DNA of 64,000 bases from Solirubrobacteraceae bacterium (GTDB taxonomy: Bacteria > Actinomycetota > Thermoleophilia > Solirubrobacterales > Solirubrobacteraceae): NCBI GenBank assembly GCA_031177685.1, contig JAPSGI010000015.1, positions 1 to 64,000 on the forward strand, read 5' to 3'. The translations under genes were made by a program, and so were the position numbers. Shown here one piece after another: positions 35,109-44,133 of this stretch (position 1 is the first letter of the stretch; every line of letters begins with the position of its first letter). The notes beneath the pieces are model-generated. The model saw only the letters and a program-made list of their open reading frames with translations. It was not told the origin of the DNA and did not search any database.

Positions 35109-35543
35109 GTGGCCTTCCGCGGCACCTTCGACTTCACGCTCGACGCCAAGAACCGGCTGACCGTCCCGTCGCGCTTTCGGGCCGCCCTCGCCGACGGCGT
35201 CGTCCTCGCCAAGGGGATCGAGCGCAACGTGGCGCTGTGGACCCCCGACGCCTACGACGCCCAGATCCGGGCCGCCCTGGCCGGCCGCAATCCCGCCTCG
35301 CCCCAGGCCCGTGAGCTGCGCCGCTTCTTCTCCGCCAACGCCCACGACACCGAGCTGGACTCCGCCGGCCGCGTCGCCATCCCGGCCTTCCTGATCGAGC
35401 ATGCCGCCCTGGACCGCGAGGTCGTCGTGACGGGCGCCGGCGACTGCCTGGAGGTCTGGGACCGCGACGCCTGGCGCGACTACAACGAGGGCCTGACCGG
35501 CCGAATCACCGACATCACCGCGAGCCTTGACACTTCTCCTTGA
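35109..35543 (+). CDS. mraZ: Transcriptional regulator MraZ
   Basis: DNA-binding repressor of the division and cell wall cluster, 144 residues, with two SpoVT/AbrB-like MraZ repeats: FRGTFDFTLDAKNRLTVPSRFR at the start and AHDTELDSAGRVAIPAFLIEHA from about residue 78. The GTG at 35109 is preceded by AAGGA at 35100-35104. It is the first dcw gene and 1 bp separates its stop from the rsmH ATG. MraZ boxes lie in its promoter. Confidence 0.95.
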   Translation: MAFRGTFDFTLDAKNRLTVPSRFRAALADGVVLAKGIERNVALWTPDAYDAQIRAALAGRNPASPQARELRRFFSANAHDTELDSAGRVAIPAFLIEHAALDREVVVTGAGDCLEVWDRDAWRDYNEGLTGRITDITASLDTSP

Positions 35544-35544
35544 C

Positions 35545-36492
35545 ATGACGGCGATCCACGTCCCGGTGCTGGCGGGCGAACTGATCGATGCGCTCGCGCC
35601 GCGGCCCGGCCAGGTCGCCGTCGACGCGACCGTCGGGGGCGGGGGACACGCGCGCCTGATCGCCGACCGCCTGGGGCCCGGCGGCACGCTGATCGGCATC
35701 GACCGCGACCCGATCGCCGAGGAGCGCTTCGCGGAGCTGGCGGCCGAGGTGTCGTGCGAGACCCGCTTCATCCGCGCCACGTTCGCCGAGGGGCTGGAGC
35801 AGCTGCGCGACGAGGGGCTGCGCGCCGACATGATCACGCTGGACCTCGGCATGTCCTCGCTGCAGGTCGACACGCGCGAGCGCGGCTTCTCCTACTCCTA
35901 CGACGCGCCGCTGGACATGCGCATGGACCCGCGCCAGCCGCTGACCGCGGCCGAGGTCGTCAACCATTGGGACGAGCGCCGGCTGGCGCGCGTGCTGCGC
36001 GAGTACGGCGAGGAGCGCTACGCGGCCCGCATCGCCCGCGCGATCGCCCGCCGCCGTCGCGAGGCGCCCCTCGAGACGACCCACGAGCTGGTGGACGCCG
36101 TCAAGGCGGCGATCCCCGTCCCGGCGCAGTTCGCGGGCGGACATCCGGCCAAGCGCACCTTCCAGGCGATCCGCATCGCGGTCAACGACGAGCTCGAGCA
36201 GCTCGACCGGGCACTGCCGCTGGCCTGGGCGGTGCTGCGCGAGGGCGGGCGCATGGGCGTCATCTCCTTCCACTCGCTCGAGGACCGCCGCGTCAAGCGC
36301 TTCCTGGCCGACCGCGCGCGCGGGTGCGTGTGCCCGCCGGACCTGCCGGTGTGCGTGTGCGGCCGCGAGCCCGAGGCCGAGCTGGTCACGCGCAAGTCCG
36401 TCGTGCCGACCGCCGGCGAGGTCGCGCACAACCCGCGCTCGAAGTCCGCGCGCCTGCGCGCCGCGCGCAAGGTCCGGGAGGTCGCGGCGTGA
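35545..36492 (+). CDS. rsmH: 16S rRNA (cytosine(1402)-N(4))-methyltransferase RsmH
   Basis: Methylates the 16S rRNA P-site cytosine with SAM. The 315-residue protein has HVPVLAGELIDAL, the SAM motif VAVDATVGGGGHARLI, DLGMSSLQVD, ERGFSYSYDAPLDMRMD and the C-terminal FHSLEDRRVKRF, all RsmH marks. The ATG at 35545 is chosen; TTG 35527 inside mraZ is an alternative. The stop overlaps the ftsL start (GTGA). Confidence 0.96.
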   Translation: MTAIHVPVLAGELIDALAPRPGQVAVDATVGGGGHARLIADRLGPGGTLIGIDRDPIAEERFAELAAEVSCETRFIRATFAEGLEQLRDEGLRADMITLDLGMSSLQVDTRERGFSYSYDAPLDMRMDPRQPLTAAEVVNHWDERRLARVLREYGEERYAARIARAIARRRREAPLETTHELVDAVKAAIPVPAQFAGGHPAKRTFQAIRIAVNDELEQLDRALPLAWAVLREGGRMGVISFHSLEDRRVKRFLADRARGCVCPPDLPVCVCGREPEAELVTRKSVVPTAGEVAHNPRSKSARLRAARKVREVAA

Positions 36493-37346
36493 CCCGCCGC
36501 GCGGCCACCGCGGCGGGGCGGCGCAAGGCGCCGAAGCGCGCGGCGACCAAGCCTCGTGGCGGTCTCGCCAAGCCTCCGGGCTCCTCGTCGCGCGCCAGCG
36601 GGCGGGTGTCCGCCAGGCACGCGACCCGGACGGTCCGCCGCTCGGCGGCTCCCCGGGGCGCCCGGCGCGTGTCCGGGCCCACCGGCGGGCGCGCCGCCGC
36701 GGCGCTGGCCGTCGCGCTGCCGCGGCCGCAGGTCGCGCCGCTCGGCCCCCGACTCGTCGCCTTCGCGTCCACGCTGCCCGACCGCTCGATCGTCGAGCGC
36801 ATGGTCCGCGGCCGCGTGTGGATCGGCGTGCTGGGCTTCCTGCTCATCGGGCTGGTGACCATGCAGGTCTCGCTGCTGCGGCTCAACGCCGGAATCGGCT
36901 CGGCGGTCGAGCGCTCCTCGGCTTTGGAGCGCGCCAACGGCGAGCTGCGCGCCCAGGTCTCCCAGCTGGAGTCCGGCGAGCGCATCCAGAGCAACGCCGC
37001 CGCGCTGGGCATGGTGATGCCGCCCGCCGGCCAGATCAGCTACCTGCGTCCCCGCGACGACGTGGCCGGCGCGGTCGCCGCCCTGCGCCAGGGCGCGTTC
37101 AACGATCCCGCCAAGGCGATCCCGCTGCCCGGCACGAGCGAGCCGCCCGATCCGCTCGCCGCCGCCCTCGCGCAGGGCGAGGAATCGACAGTCGCGACCG
37201 GCGAGGAGAGCACGACCGGCGAGGAGGTCGCACACGAGCACGCAGCTACCGGCGAGGAAGCCGGCCACGAGCACGCGGCCACGGGCGAGGAGACCGCTTC
37301 CGCCGCCGCCGAGTCCGCGATGGGCGGAACGTCCGCGGGCGAATAG
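36489..37346 (+). CDS. ftsL: FtsL-like septum protein with long N- and C-terminal extensions
   Basis: A 285-residue bitopic protein in the ftsL position between rsmH and ftsI. The first 110 residues are very basic and low complexity. One transmembrane helix (VWIGVLGFLLIGLVTMQVSLL) is followed by a leucine-zipper-like segment (ERSSALERANGELRAQVSQL) and RIQSNAAALGMVMP, the usual FtsL order. The C-terminal 60 residues are acidic and contain two 11-residue repeats of HEHAATGEE. Typical FtsL is about 100-120 residues, so both extensions are unusual. GTG start overlaps rsmH. Confidence 0.82.
   Translation: MTRRAATAAGRRKAPKRAATKPRGGLAKPPGSSSRASGRVSARHATRTVRRSAAPRGARRVSGPTGGRAAAALAVALPRPQVAPLGPRLVAFASTLPDRSIVERMVRGRVWIGVLGFLLIGLVTMQVSLLRLNAGIGSAVERSSALERANGELRAQVSQLESGERIQSNAAALGMVMPPAGQISYLRPRDDVAGAVAALRQGAFNDPAKAIPLPGTSEPPDPLAAALAQGEESTVATGEESTTGEEVAHEHAATGEEAGHEHAATGEETASAAAESAMGGTSAGE
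37233..37298 (+). repeat. 33-nt tandem repeat inside ftsL
   Basis: Two 33-nt units encode HEHAATGEEAG and HEHAATGEETA. The DNA differs at a few positions, mostly third bases, so the copies are not brand new. Confidence 0.8.
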
Positions 37347-37384
37347 ATCATGAGGCAGGGATGCCGCCTACCGGGAGTCACGGG

Positions 37385-39076
37385 ATGGGGCTGATCGAGC
37401 GGCGGATCTCGCTCCTCATGGTGGTGTTCTTCGCGCTCCTGGCGCTGGCGGGGGTGCGGTCGCTGTGGCTGGGGACCGTCAAAGCCTCCAAGCTCAAGCA
37501 GGCGGCGGTCTCCCAGCAGGTCGCGACCGTCGAGGTCCCCGCGCGGCGCGGCACGATCACCGACCGCCACGGCGTCGAGCTCGCCGTCTCCGAGCCCGCC
37601 GACGACATCGCCGCCAACCCGATGTTGATCGACGATCCGGCGGGCGTGGCGAACCGGATCGCCCCGATCGTGGGCGTCCCCGCCGGCCAGCTGCTCGAGA
37701 AGCTCGCCGATCGCGACTCCGGCTTCGTCTACCTCCAGCGCCTGGTCCCCGCGTCGAAGTCGCGCCACGTGGAGAAGCTGGACATCGAGGGCATCGACCT
37801 GATCCCCAGCAGCCGCCGGATCTACCCGCAGAAGTTCCTCGCCTCCCAGCTGCTGGGCACGGTGGGGATCGACGGCGACGGCCTCGGCGGGCTGGAGTAC
37901 GCGCACGACAAGCTGCTGCGCGGCCGCTCGGGCGAGCGACGCATCGTCCGCGACGCGCTCGGGGAGGCGATCTCGCTGCGCGACGAGCGCGAGATGCGCG
38001 CCGGGCGCAACGTGACGCTCACGCTGGACGCGGCGATCCAGGACCGCGCCGAGAAGGTGCTCGGGGAGGTGGGTCAGGCCTTCTCGCCCAAGGGCGCCAC
38101 GGCGATCGTGATGGACCCGCGCTCCGGCGAGCTGCTGGCCGTCGCCAACTGGCCGCGCGTGGACGCCAATGAGATCGGCAAGGCGCCCGACTACGCGCGC
38201 ACCGATCGCGCCGTCCAGTTCGCCTACGAGCCGGGCTCGACGTTCAAGGCCTTCACGGTCGCGGGCGCGCTGCAGGAGCGCCTGGTCACGCCGCGCACCC
38301 CCTTCAACCTGCCCCCGGTGCTCCAGGTCGCCGACCGCGTGATCGAGGAGGCGCACCCGCGCGGCGCGGTGACCCTGGACACCTCCGGGATCCTCGCCCA
38401 GTCCTCCAACGTCGGGACGGTGATGATCGGCCAGCGCCTGGGGGCGCAGCGCTTCGACCGCTGGGTGCGGCGCTTCGGCTTCGGGCGCACCACGGGCGTC
38501 GACCTCCCCGGCGAGGCGAGCGGGATCGTTCCCACGCCGGACGAGTACTCGGGCTCCTCGATCGGCAACCTGCCGATCGGCCAGGGGCTCGCCGTCACGC
38601 CGCTGCAGATGGCCACCGCGTACGGGGCGATCGCCAACGGCGGCATCCTGCGCCCGGCCCGCATCGTCAAGGCGCTGGACGGCAAGCCCGCGCGCCGCCG
38701 GCGCGGCCGGCGCATCGTCTCCGCCCCCGTCGCGGCCAGCGTGCGCCAGATGCTCGAGGGCGTGCTGGCGGCCGGCGGGACGGCGGAGGAGGTCTCGATC
38801 CCCGGCTACCGGCTGGCGGGCAAGACGGGCACGGCCCAGAAGCCCGACCCCGTGAACGGCGGCTACAGCGACGACAAGTACGTCGCGTCCTTCGTCGGGT
38901 TCGCCCCGGCTCGCGCGCCGCAGGTGCTCGTCGTCGTGATGGTGGACGAGCCGGTCGGCGTGCACCTGGGCGGGGCGGTGGCCGCGCCCGCGGTGCAGCG
39001 GATCATGGAGTTCGCGCTGCCCTACCTGCGCATCCCGCCCGACGACGCGGCGGAGGCCTCGCAGGGCATGGGATGA
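37385..39076 (+). CDS. ftsI: Septal peptidoglycan transpeptidase (class B PBP, FtsI)
   Basis: Membrane-anchored transpeptidase of the divisome, 563 residues. An N-terminal helix (LLMVVFFALLALAGVRSLWL) precedes the PBP dimer domain (RRGTITDRHGVELAVSEPADD). The catalytic motifs are Ser285-x-x-Lys288 in GSTFKAF, SSN near residue 340 and KTGT at 480-483. No PASTA repeat is present. I used ATG 37385 with GGGAG upstream; ATG 37361, with GAGG 5 nt upstream, adds eight residues. It overlaps the following GT2 gene by 4 bp. Confidence 0.94.
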   Translation: MGLIERRISLLMVVFFALLALAGVRSLWLGTVKASKLKQAAVSQQVATVEVPARRGTITDRHGVELAVSEPADDIAANPMLIDDPAGVANRIAPIVGVPAGQLLEKLADRDSGFVYLQRLVPASKSRHVEKLDIEGIDLIPSSRRIYPQKFLASQLLGTVGIDGDGLGGLEYAHDKLLRGRSGERRIVRDALGEAISLRDEREMRAGRNVTLTLDAAIQDRAEKVLGEVGQAFSPKGATAIVMDPRSGELLAVANWPRVDANEIGKAPDYARTDRAVQFAYEPGSTFKAFTVAGALQERLVTPRTPFNLPPVLQVADRVIEEAHPRGAVTLDTSGILAQSSNVGTVMIGQRLGAQRFDRWVRRFGFGRTTGVDLPGEASGIVPTPDEYSGSSIGNLPIGQGLAVTPLQMATAYGAIANGGILRPARIVKALDGKPARRRRGRRIVSAPVAASVRQMLEGVLAAGGTAEEVSIPGYRLAGKTGTAQKPDPVNGGYSDDKYVASFVGFAPARAPQVLVVVMVDEPVGVHLGGAVAAPAVQRIMEFALPYLRIPPDDAAEASQGMG

Positions 39077-40080
39077 AGCTGATCGTCCAGATCCCCTGCC
39101 TGGACGAGGCGCGGACCCTTCCGGCAACCCTGGCGGCACTGCCCCGCGAGGTCCCGGGGTTCGACGCCGTGGAGTGGCTGGTGGTGGACGACGGCTCCAC
39201 CGACGGCACCGCCGAGGTGGCGCGCCGCCACGGCGTCGACCACCTCGTCCGCCTGACGAGCAACCGGGGCCTCGCCAACGCGTTCCAGGCGGGACTCGAC
39301 GCGTGCCTGAAGCTCGGCGCCGACGTGATCGTCAACACGGACGGCGACAACCAGTACGCGGGCGCCGACGTGGAGGCGCTCGTCGCGCCGATCCTCGCCG
39401 GCCGGGCCGACATGGTGGTGGGCGACCGCGACCCCCAGTCGGACCCGGACGCCTCGCCCGCCAAGCGCCGGCTCCTGCGCGTCGGGGGGATCGTCGTGCG
39501 CACGGCGTCGGGAACCGGCGTGGCCGACCCCACGTCCGGCTTTCGCGCCTACAACCGCGAGGCGGCGCTGCAGCTGCAGGTGGTCACGGACTACACGTAC
39601 ACGCTGGAGTCGCTGATCCAGGCCGGCAAGCAGCTCGTGGCGCTCGAGCAGGTCCCGGTGCGCACGAACCCCGGCACGCGGCCCTCGCGCCTGTACCCCT
39701 CGACCTGGAGCTACGTACGCCGCAACGCGCTCGCCATCTTCCGCGTCTACGCCCAGTACGAGCCGCTGCGCGTGTTCTGGGGCGCCGCGCTGGTCCTGGC
39801 GCTGTGCGCGGCGGCGATCTGGGGGCGCTTCCTGTACTTCCTGGTCGTGGAGGGCACCGGGCGCGGGCACGTCCAGTCGCTGCTGCTCGGCGCGGCCCTG
39901 TTCAACGCGGCCACGATCCTGGGCGCGCTCGGGGTGCTCGGCGACCTCCTGCACGCCCAGCGCGTGCTCGGGCAGCGCACGCTGGAGCGCGTGCGCCGCG
40001 TCGAGCTGGCCGTGGGCGTCGCGCCCTCGCACTACGAAGGACTGCACGACGGCCACGAGACCCGCCTGGCGCGCTCGTAG
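39073..40080 (+). CDS. GT2 glycosyltransferase inserted in the dcw cluster
   Basis: A 335-residue GT2 protein resembling polyprenyl-phosphate sugar transferases: MKLIVQIPCLDEARTLPATL, WLVVDDGSTDGTAEVA, the metal site VIVNTDGDNQYAGADV, and VADPTSGFRAYNREAA. Two C-terminal membrane helices follow (FWGAALVLALCAAAIWG; LLGAALFNAATILGALGVL). It is translationally coupled to ftsI by an ATGA overlap and sits before murE, a place normally free of other genes. A role in loading a lipid carrier with sugar during wall synthesis is inferred. Confidence 0.87.
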   Translation: MKLIVQIPCLDEARTLPATLAALPREVPGFDAVEWLVVDDGSTDGTAEVARRHGVDHLVRLTSNRGLANAFQAGLDACLKLGADVIVNTDGDNQYAGADVEALVAPILAGRADMVVGDRDPQSDPDASPAKRRLLRVGGIVVRTASGTGVADPTSGFRAYNREAALQLQVVTDYTYTLESLIQAGKQLVALEQVPVRTNPGTRPSRLYPSTWSYVRRNALAIFRVYAQYEPLRVFWGAALVLALCAAAIWGRFLYFLVVEGTGRGHVQSLLLGAALFNAATILGALGVLGDLLHAQRVLGQRTLERVRRVELAVGVAPSHYEGLHDGHETRLARS

Positions 40081-40083
40081 ACT
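40078..40083 (+). promoter_or_regulatory. -10-like box, murE
   Basis: TAGACT, overlapping the stop codon of the GT2 gene and 9 nt before the murE ATG at 40093. It suggests an internal dcw promoter. Confidence 0.4.
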
Positions 40084-40092
40084 TCGGAGCCG

Positions 40093-41541
40093 ATGGAGCT
40101 GCGCGAGGTCATGGGCCAGGGCCCGCCCGGCGTGGAGGTCACCGCCCTCGCGTACGACAGCCGGGACGTGGGCCCGGGCACGCTGTTCTTCTGTGTGACC
40201 GGCTTCTCGCGGGACGGGCACGAGTACGCGCCCGAGGCGGTCAGGCGCGGCGCGGTGGCGCTCGTGGTGGACCGCCCGCTGGGGCTCGGCGTGCCCGAGG
40301 TCGAGGTGGACGACGTGCGCGCGGCGATGGCGCCCGCGGCCGCGCGCTTCGCCGGCGACCCCACGGCGCGGCTGGCCGTCGTAGGGATCACCGGGACCAA
40401 CGGCAAGACGACGACCGCCTGGCTGGTGCGCCACCTGCTCGAGGCGGCCGGCACGCAGACAGGACTGCTCGGCACCGTGGTGTCGGCGATCGGCGGCCGC
40501 GAGGAGCCGGTCGTGCGCACCACGCCCGAGGCGATCGACCTCCAGGCGACGTTCGCGCGCATGGAGGCGGCCGGCGACCGGGCCGCCGCCATGGAGGTCT
40601 CCTCGCACGCGCTGGAGCTGCACCGCGCCGACGCGATCCACTGGGACGTCGCCGTCTTCACCAACCTGACGCAGGACCACCTCGACTTCCACGGCACGAT
40701 GGAGGAGTACTTCGCGGCCAAGCGCAAGCTGTTCGAGGCGGGCCCGGCGGCGTCGGTGGTAAACGCCGACGACCCCTACGGCCGGCGCCTCGCGGAGGAC
40801 TTCCCCGGCGCGATCGCCTACGGCATCGACGCCGCGGCGGACTGGCGCGCGCGCGGCGTGGAGACCGCGCTGACCGGCTCGCGCTTCCGCGTCGAGTCTC
40901 CCGCGGGCGAGCTGGACGTCCGCACGCCGCTGCCGGGCCGCTTCAACGTGCTCAACGCGCTCGCGGCGCTGGCGGCGGTGTCCGCGCTGGGCGTCGACGC
41001 GCACGCCGCGGCGCGCGCGCTCGCTGGGTTCGGCGCGGTGCCCGGCCGCTTCCAGCCGGTCGACGAGGGCCAGGAGTTCGCCGTCCTCGTCGACTACGCG
41101 CACACGCCCGACTCGCTCGAGAACGTCCTGACGGCGGCGCGCGAGCTGACGAGCGGGCGGGTGGTCGTGGTGTTCGGCGCGGGCGGGGACCGCGACCGCG
41201 GCAAGCGCCCGCTGATGGGCTCCATCGCCGCTCGCCTCGCCGACCTGGCGATCGTGACGACCGACAACCCGCGCTCCGAGGATCCCGCGGCGATCGTCGC
41301 GGAGATCCTGCGCGGCACCGGCCCGAGCGCCGAGGCGATCCTCGACCGCCGCGCCGCCATCCAGCGCGCCGTGGAGGCGGCCGAGCCGGGGGACGTCGTC
41401 GTGGTGGCCGGCAAGGGCCACGAGCAGGGCCAGGAGTTCGAAGGCGGGCGCAAGGAGCCCTTCGACGACGTGACCGTGGCGCGCGAGGCGCTGCGCCGCC
41501 GGACGCGCACCGGCCCGCTGGCGGAGCCCCGCCGCCCGTGA
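40093..41541 (+). CDS. murE: UDP-MurNAc-tripeptide synthetase (MurE), probably meso-DAP type
   Basis: Adds the third stem-peptide residue. The 482-residue ATP-grasp-like Mur ligase has DSRDVGPGTLFFC at the N-terminus, Walker-type GITGTNGKTTTAW near residue 100, the central SSHALELHRAD and LTQDHLDFHGTM, and the C-terminal TDNPRSEDP. DNPR is the known discriminator for meso-diaminopimelate, so DAP peptidoglycan is expected. It overlaps murF by 4 bp. Confidence 0.95.
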   Translation: MELREVMGQGPPGVEVTALAYDSRDVGPGTLFFCVTGFSRDGHEYAPEAVRRGAVALVVDRPLGLGVPEVEVDDVRAAMAPAAARFAGDPTARLAVVGITGTNGKTTTAWLVRHLLEAAGTQTGLLGTVVSAIGGREEPVVRTTPEAIDLQATFARMEAAGDRAAAMEVSSHALELHRADAIHWDVAVFTNLTQDHLDFHGTMEEYFAAKRKLFEAGPAASVVNADDPYGRRLAEDFPGAIAYGIDAAADWRARGVETALTGSRFRVESPAGELDVRTPLPGRFNVLNALAALAAVSALGVDAHAAARALAGFGAVPGRFQPVDEGQEFAVLVDYAHTPDSLENVLTAARELTSGRVVVVFGAGGDRDRGKRPLMGSIAARLADLAIVTTDNPRSEDPAAIVAEILRGTGPSAEAILDRRAAIQRAVEAAEPGDVVVVAGKGHEQGQEFEGGRKEPFDDVTVAREALRRRTRTGPLAEPRRP

Positions 41542-42878
41542 GGGAGTGGACGCCGGAGCAGATCGCCGCCGAGGCCGGCGCGCGCCTCGTGCAGCCGCCG
41601 CCTCGCGGCGCCGCCGGCCCGGCGCGCGCGGTCGTGGACTCGCGCCAGGCGGGTTCCGGCGACCTCTTCGTCGGCCTGCGCGGCCAGCACGCCGACGGCG
41701 GCGAGTTCGCGCCCGCCGCGCTGGCCGCCGGCGCCTGGGGGGTGCTGATCGGCGACTGGCTAAAGGCGCCGGACGGCGACGGCGCCGTGCTCGCCGCCCC
41801 CGACCCCCTGGCCGCGCTGCAGCGGCTGGCCCGCGCCTGGCGGCGCGAGCTGGGCGCCCGCACCGTCGGCGTCACCGGCTCCACGGGCAAGACGTCCACC
41901 AAGGACATCCTCGCCGCGCTGCTGGCGCCGCACGTCGCCACGGTGGCCAGCCCGGCGAACCTCAACACGGAGATCGGCCTGCCCCTGGCGATCCTGGGCG
42001 CGCCGCCGGGCACGGAGGCGCTCGTGCTGGAGATGGCGATGCGCGGGCGCGATCAGATCGCCGAGCTCACCGCGATCGCCGAGCCCGACGCCGGCGTGAT
42101 CGTGAACGTCGGGCCGGTGCACCTGCAGCTCATGGGGTCGCTGGAGGCCATCGCGGCCGCCAAGGCCGAGCTGATCCGCGACATGCCGCCGGGCGGCACC
42201 GCGGTCATCCCCGCCGGCGAGCGGCTGCTGGAGGCCCACCTGCGCGACGACCTGGACATCGTGACGTTCGGCGCGGGAGGGGACGTGCGCCTGGTCGAGG
42301 TGCGCGACGGCGGGCGCGTGGCCATCGACGCGCGCGGCGAGCGCATCGAGCTGGAGCTCTCCTACACGCAGGCGCACAACCGCCTGAACACGCTCGCCGC
42401 CGTGGCGGCGGCGCTGGCGATCGGCGTGCGGCCCGCGGGGCGCGTCGAGGTGCCGTTCTCGGCCATGCGCGGCGAGCGGATCGACCTGCCCAACGGGGTG
42501 GCCGTCGTGGACGACTGCTACAACGCCAATCCCATGTCGATGCGCGCGGCCCTCGACGAGCTGGCCGTGACCGGCACGGGTCGCCGCGTCGCGGTGCTGG
42601 GCGACATGCTCGAGCTGGGCGAGCGCGAGCTGGACTTCCACCGCGAGGTGGGCGCCCACGCCGCGCAGCGAGGCGTCGACCTGCTGGTCACCGTGGGGCC
42701 GCTGGCGGCCGCGATGCTCGACGCCTACGACGGCGAGGGCCACGCCGTGGCGGACGCCGGCGAGGCCGCGGCGCTGCTGCCCGAGCTGGTGGAGCCCGGG
42801 GACACCGTGCTGGTCAAGGCCTCGCGCGGCGTGGGCCTGGAGGTCGTGGCGGCGGCGCTCGGCGAGGCGGCCGGCTGA
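41538..42878 (+). CDS. murF: UDP-MurNAc-tripeptide D-Ala-D-Ala ligase (MurF)
   Basis: Adds D-Ala-D-Ala to the UDP-MurNAc-tripeptide. The 446-residue protein has DSRQAGSGDLFVGLRG, the ATP loop GVTGSTGKTSTKD near residue 112, NLNTEIGLPLAIL, and the C-terminal DDCYNANPMSMRAAL characteristic of MurF. The GTG start overlaps the murE stop; its own stop shares one base with the mraY ATG (TGATG). Confidence 0.95.
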   Translation: MREWTPEQIAAEAGARLVQPPPRGAAGPARAVVDSRQAGSGDLFVGLRGQHADGGEFAPAALAAGAWGVLIGDWLKAPDGDGAVLAAPDPLAALQRLARAWRRELGARTVGVTGSTGKTSTKDILAALLAPHVATVASPANLNTEIGLPLAILGAPPGTEALVLEMAMRGRDQIAELTAIAEPDAGVIVNVGPVHLQLMGSLEAIAAAKAELIRDMPPGGTAVIPAGERLLEAHLRDDLDIVTFGAGGDVRLVEVRDGGRVAIDARGERIELELSYTQAHNRLNTLAAVAAALAIGVRPAGRVEVPFSAMRGERIDLPNGVAVVDDCYNANPMSMRAALDELAVTGTGRRVAVLGDMLELGERELDFHREVGAHAAQRGVDLLVTVGPLAAAMLDAYDGEGHAVADAGEAAALLPELVEPGDTVLVKASRGVGLEVVAAALGEAAG

Positions 42879-43846
42879 TGGGCAAGATCCTGATCGCGGG
42901 GACCGCGTCCCTGCTGATCTGCATCTTCCTGTCGCCGAAGTTCATCTCGTTCCTGCGCGAGCGCGAGTTCGGCCAGAACATCCGCCCCGAGGGCCCTGAG
43001 GGACACCACGAGAAGGCGGGCACGCCGACGATGGGCGGCATCATCATCCTCGTCGCGATCGCCGCGCCGTTCCTCATCCTGTCCTCGCACACGGCGCAGG
43101 CGCTCGGCGTGTTCGGGGTCGCGGTGGCGTGCGGGCTCCTCGGGTTCTTCGACGACTACACGAAGATCGTGCGGCGCCGCTCGCTGGGCCTGCGCGCGCG
43201 GACCAAGCTGATCGTCACCGTGGCGATCTCGCTGGGCCTGTGGTGGGTCGCCACCGAGCAGGCCGACCTGTCCAACGCGCTGCGCCTGCGTGTCGTCGAC
43301 TACAACGTCGACCTGGGGATCTTCTACCCGGTGCTGATCTACCTCGTGGTCGCGGGCACGACGTCGGCGGTCAACCTGACCGACGGGCTGGACGGGCTGG
43401 CCGCCGGCTGCGCGGCCATCGTCCTGCTCGCCTTCATCGGCATCACGTTCATCACCACGGGCCAGCGCGACCTGGCGCTGCTGTCGGCGTGCCTGGTCGG
43501 CGGGTGCATCGGCTTTCTGTGGTTCAACTCGTTCCCCGCGCAGATCTTCATGGGGGACACCGGGTCGCTGGCCCTGGGCGGCGCGATCGCGGCCCTGGCG
43601 GTGATGACCAAGACCGAGATCCTGCTGATCATCCTGGGCGGGATCTTCGTGATCGAGGCGCTGTCGGTGGCCATCCAGGTGTTCTCCTTCCAGGCCTTCC
43701 GCAAGCGGGTGTTCCTGATGGCGCCGATCCACCACCACTTCGAGCTGCAGGCGTGGTCGGAGACCAAGATCATCCTGCGCTTCTGGATCGTGGCCGCCGC
43801 GTGCAGCGCGATCGGCTTCACGATCTACCAGAACTCCATATCGTGA
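42878..43846 (+). CDS. mraY: Phospho-MurNAc-pentapeptide translocase (MraY)
   Basis: Integral membrane enzyme that makes lipid I on undecaprenyl phosphate. The 322-residue protein has about ten helices and the active-site loops KAGTPTMGG, GFFDDYTKIVRRRSLGL, NLTDGLDGLAAG, FMGDTGSLALGG and PIHHHFE. All catalytic Asp residues are present. It ends the first dcw block; murD, usually next, is 7 kb away. Confidence 0.96.
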   Translation: MGKILIAGTASLLICIFLSPKFISFLREREFGQNIRPEGPEGHHEKAGTPTMGGIIILVAIAAPFLILSSHTAQALGVFGVAVACGLLGFFDDYTKIVRRRSLGLRARTKLIVTVAISLGLWWVATEQADLSNALRLRVVDYNVDLGIFYPVLIYLVVAGTTSAVNLTDGLDGLAAGCAAIVLLAFIGITFITTGQRDLALLSACLVGGCIGFLWFNSFPAQIFMGDTGSLALGGAIAALAVMTKTEILLIILGGIFVIEALSVAIQVFSFQAFRKRVFLMAPIHHHFELQAWSETKIILRFWIVAAACSAIGFTIYQNSIS

Positions 43847-44133
43847 GCGACGTGTCGACACAGCACCCCACGCCGCTGCCGCCGCCGCCGGGCTGGTACG
43901 CCGATCCGGGCGGCTCGGGAGGGCAGCGCTGGTGGGACGGTGCACGCTGGACGGAGCACGTCCACCCGGCGGCCGGCGCGACGCCGGCGCCGGCCGTGCC
44001 GGCGCCCGCCGCGCCCGTGGCCGCGAACCCGGTGAAGCCGCGCTACCGGCAGAAGTGGTGGCACCTGCCGCTCGTCATCGGTCTGGCGGTCACCTGGACG
44101 ATCGTCTGGATCGCGCTGCAGTTCCTGACCTAG
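43843..44133 (+). CDS. Small DUF2510 membrane protein
   Basis: A 96-residue protein. The N-terminal half is a DUF2510 module: PPGWYADPGGSGGQRWWDGARWTEH. A proline/alanine linker leads to one C-terminal helix (LPLVIGLAVTWTIVWIALQF). GTG 43843 overlaps the mraY stop, so it is co-transcribed with the dcw genes. Its stop shares CTAG with the convergent tetR gene. DUF2510 is thought to act in envelope context; no role is known. Confidence 0.82.
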   Translation: MSDVSTQHPTPLPPPPGWYADPGGSGGQRWWDGARWTEHVHPAAGATPAPAVPAPAAPVAANPVKPRYRQKWWHLPLVIGLAVTWTIVWIALQFLT

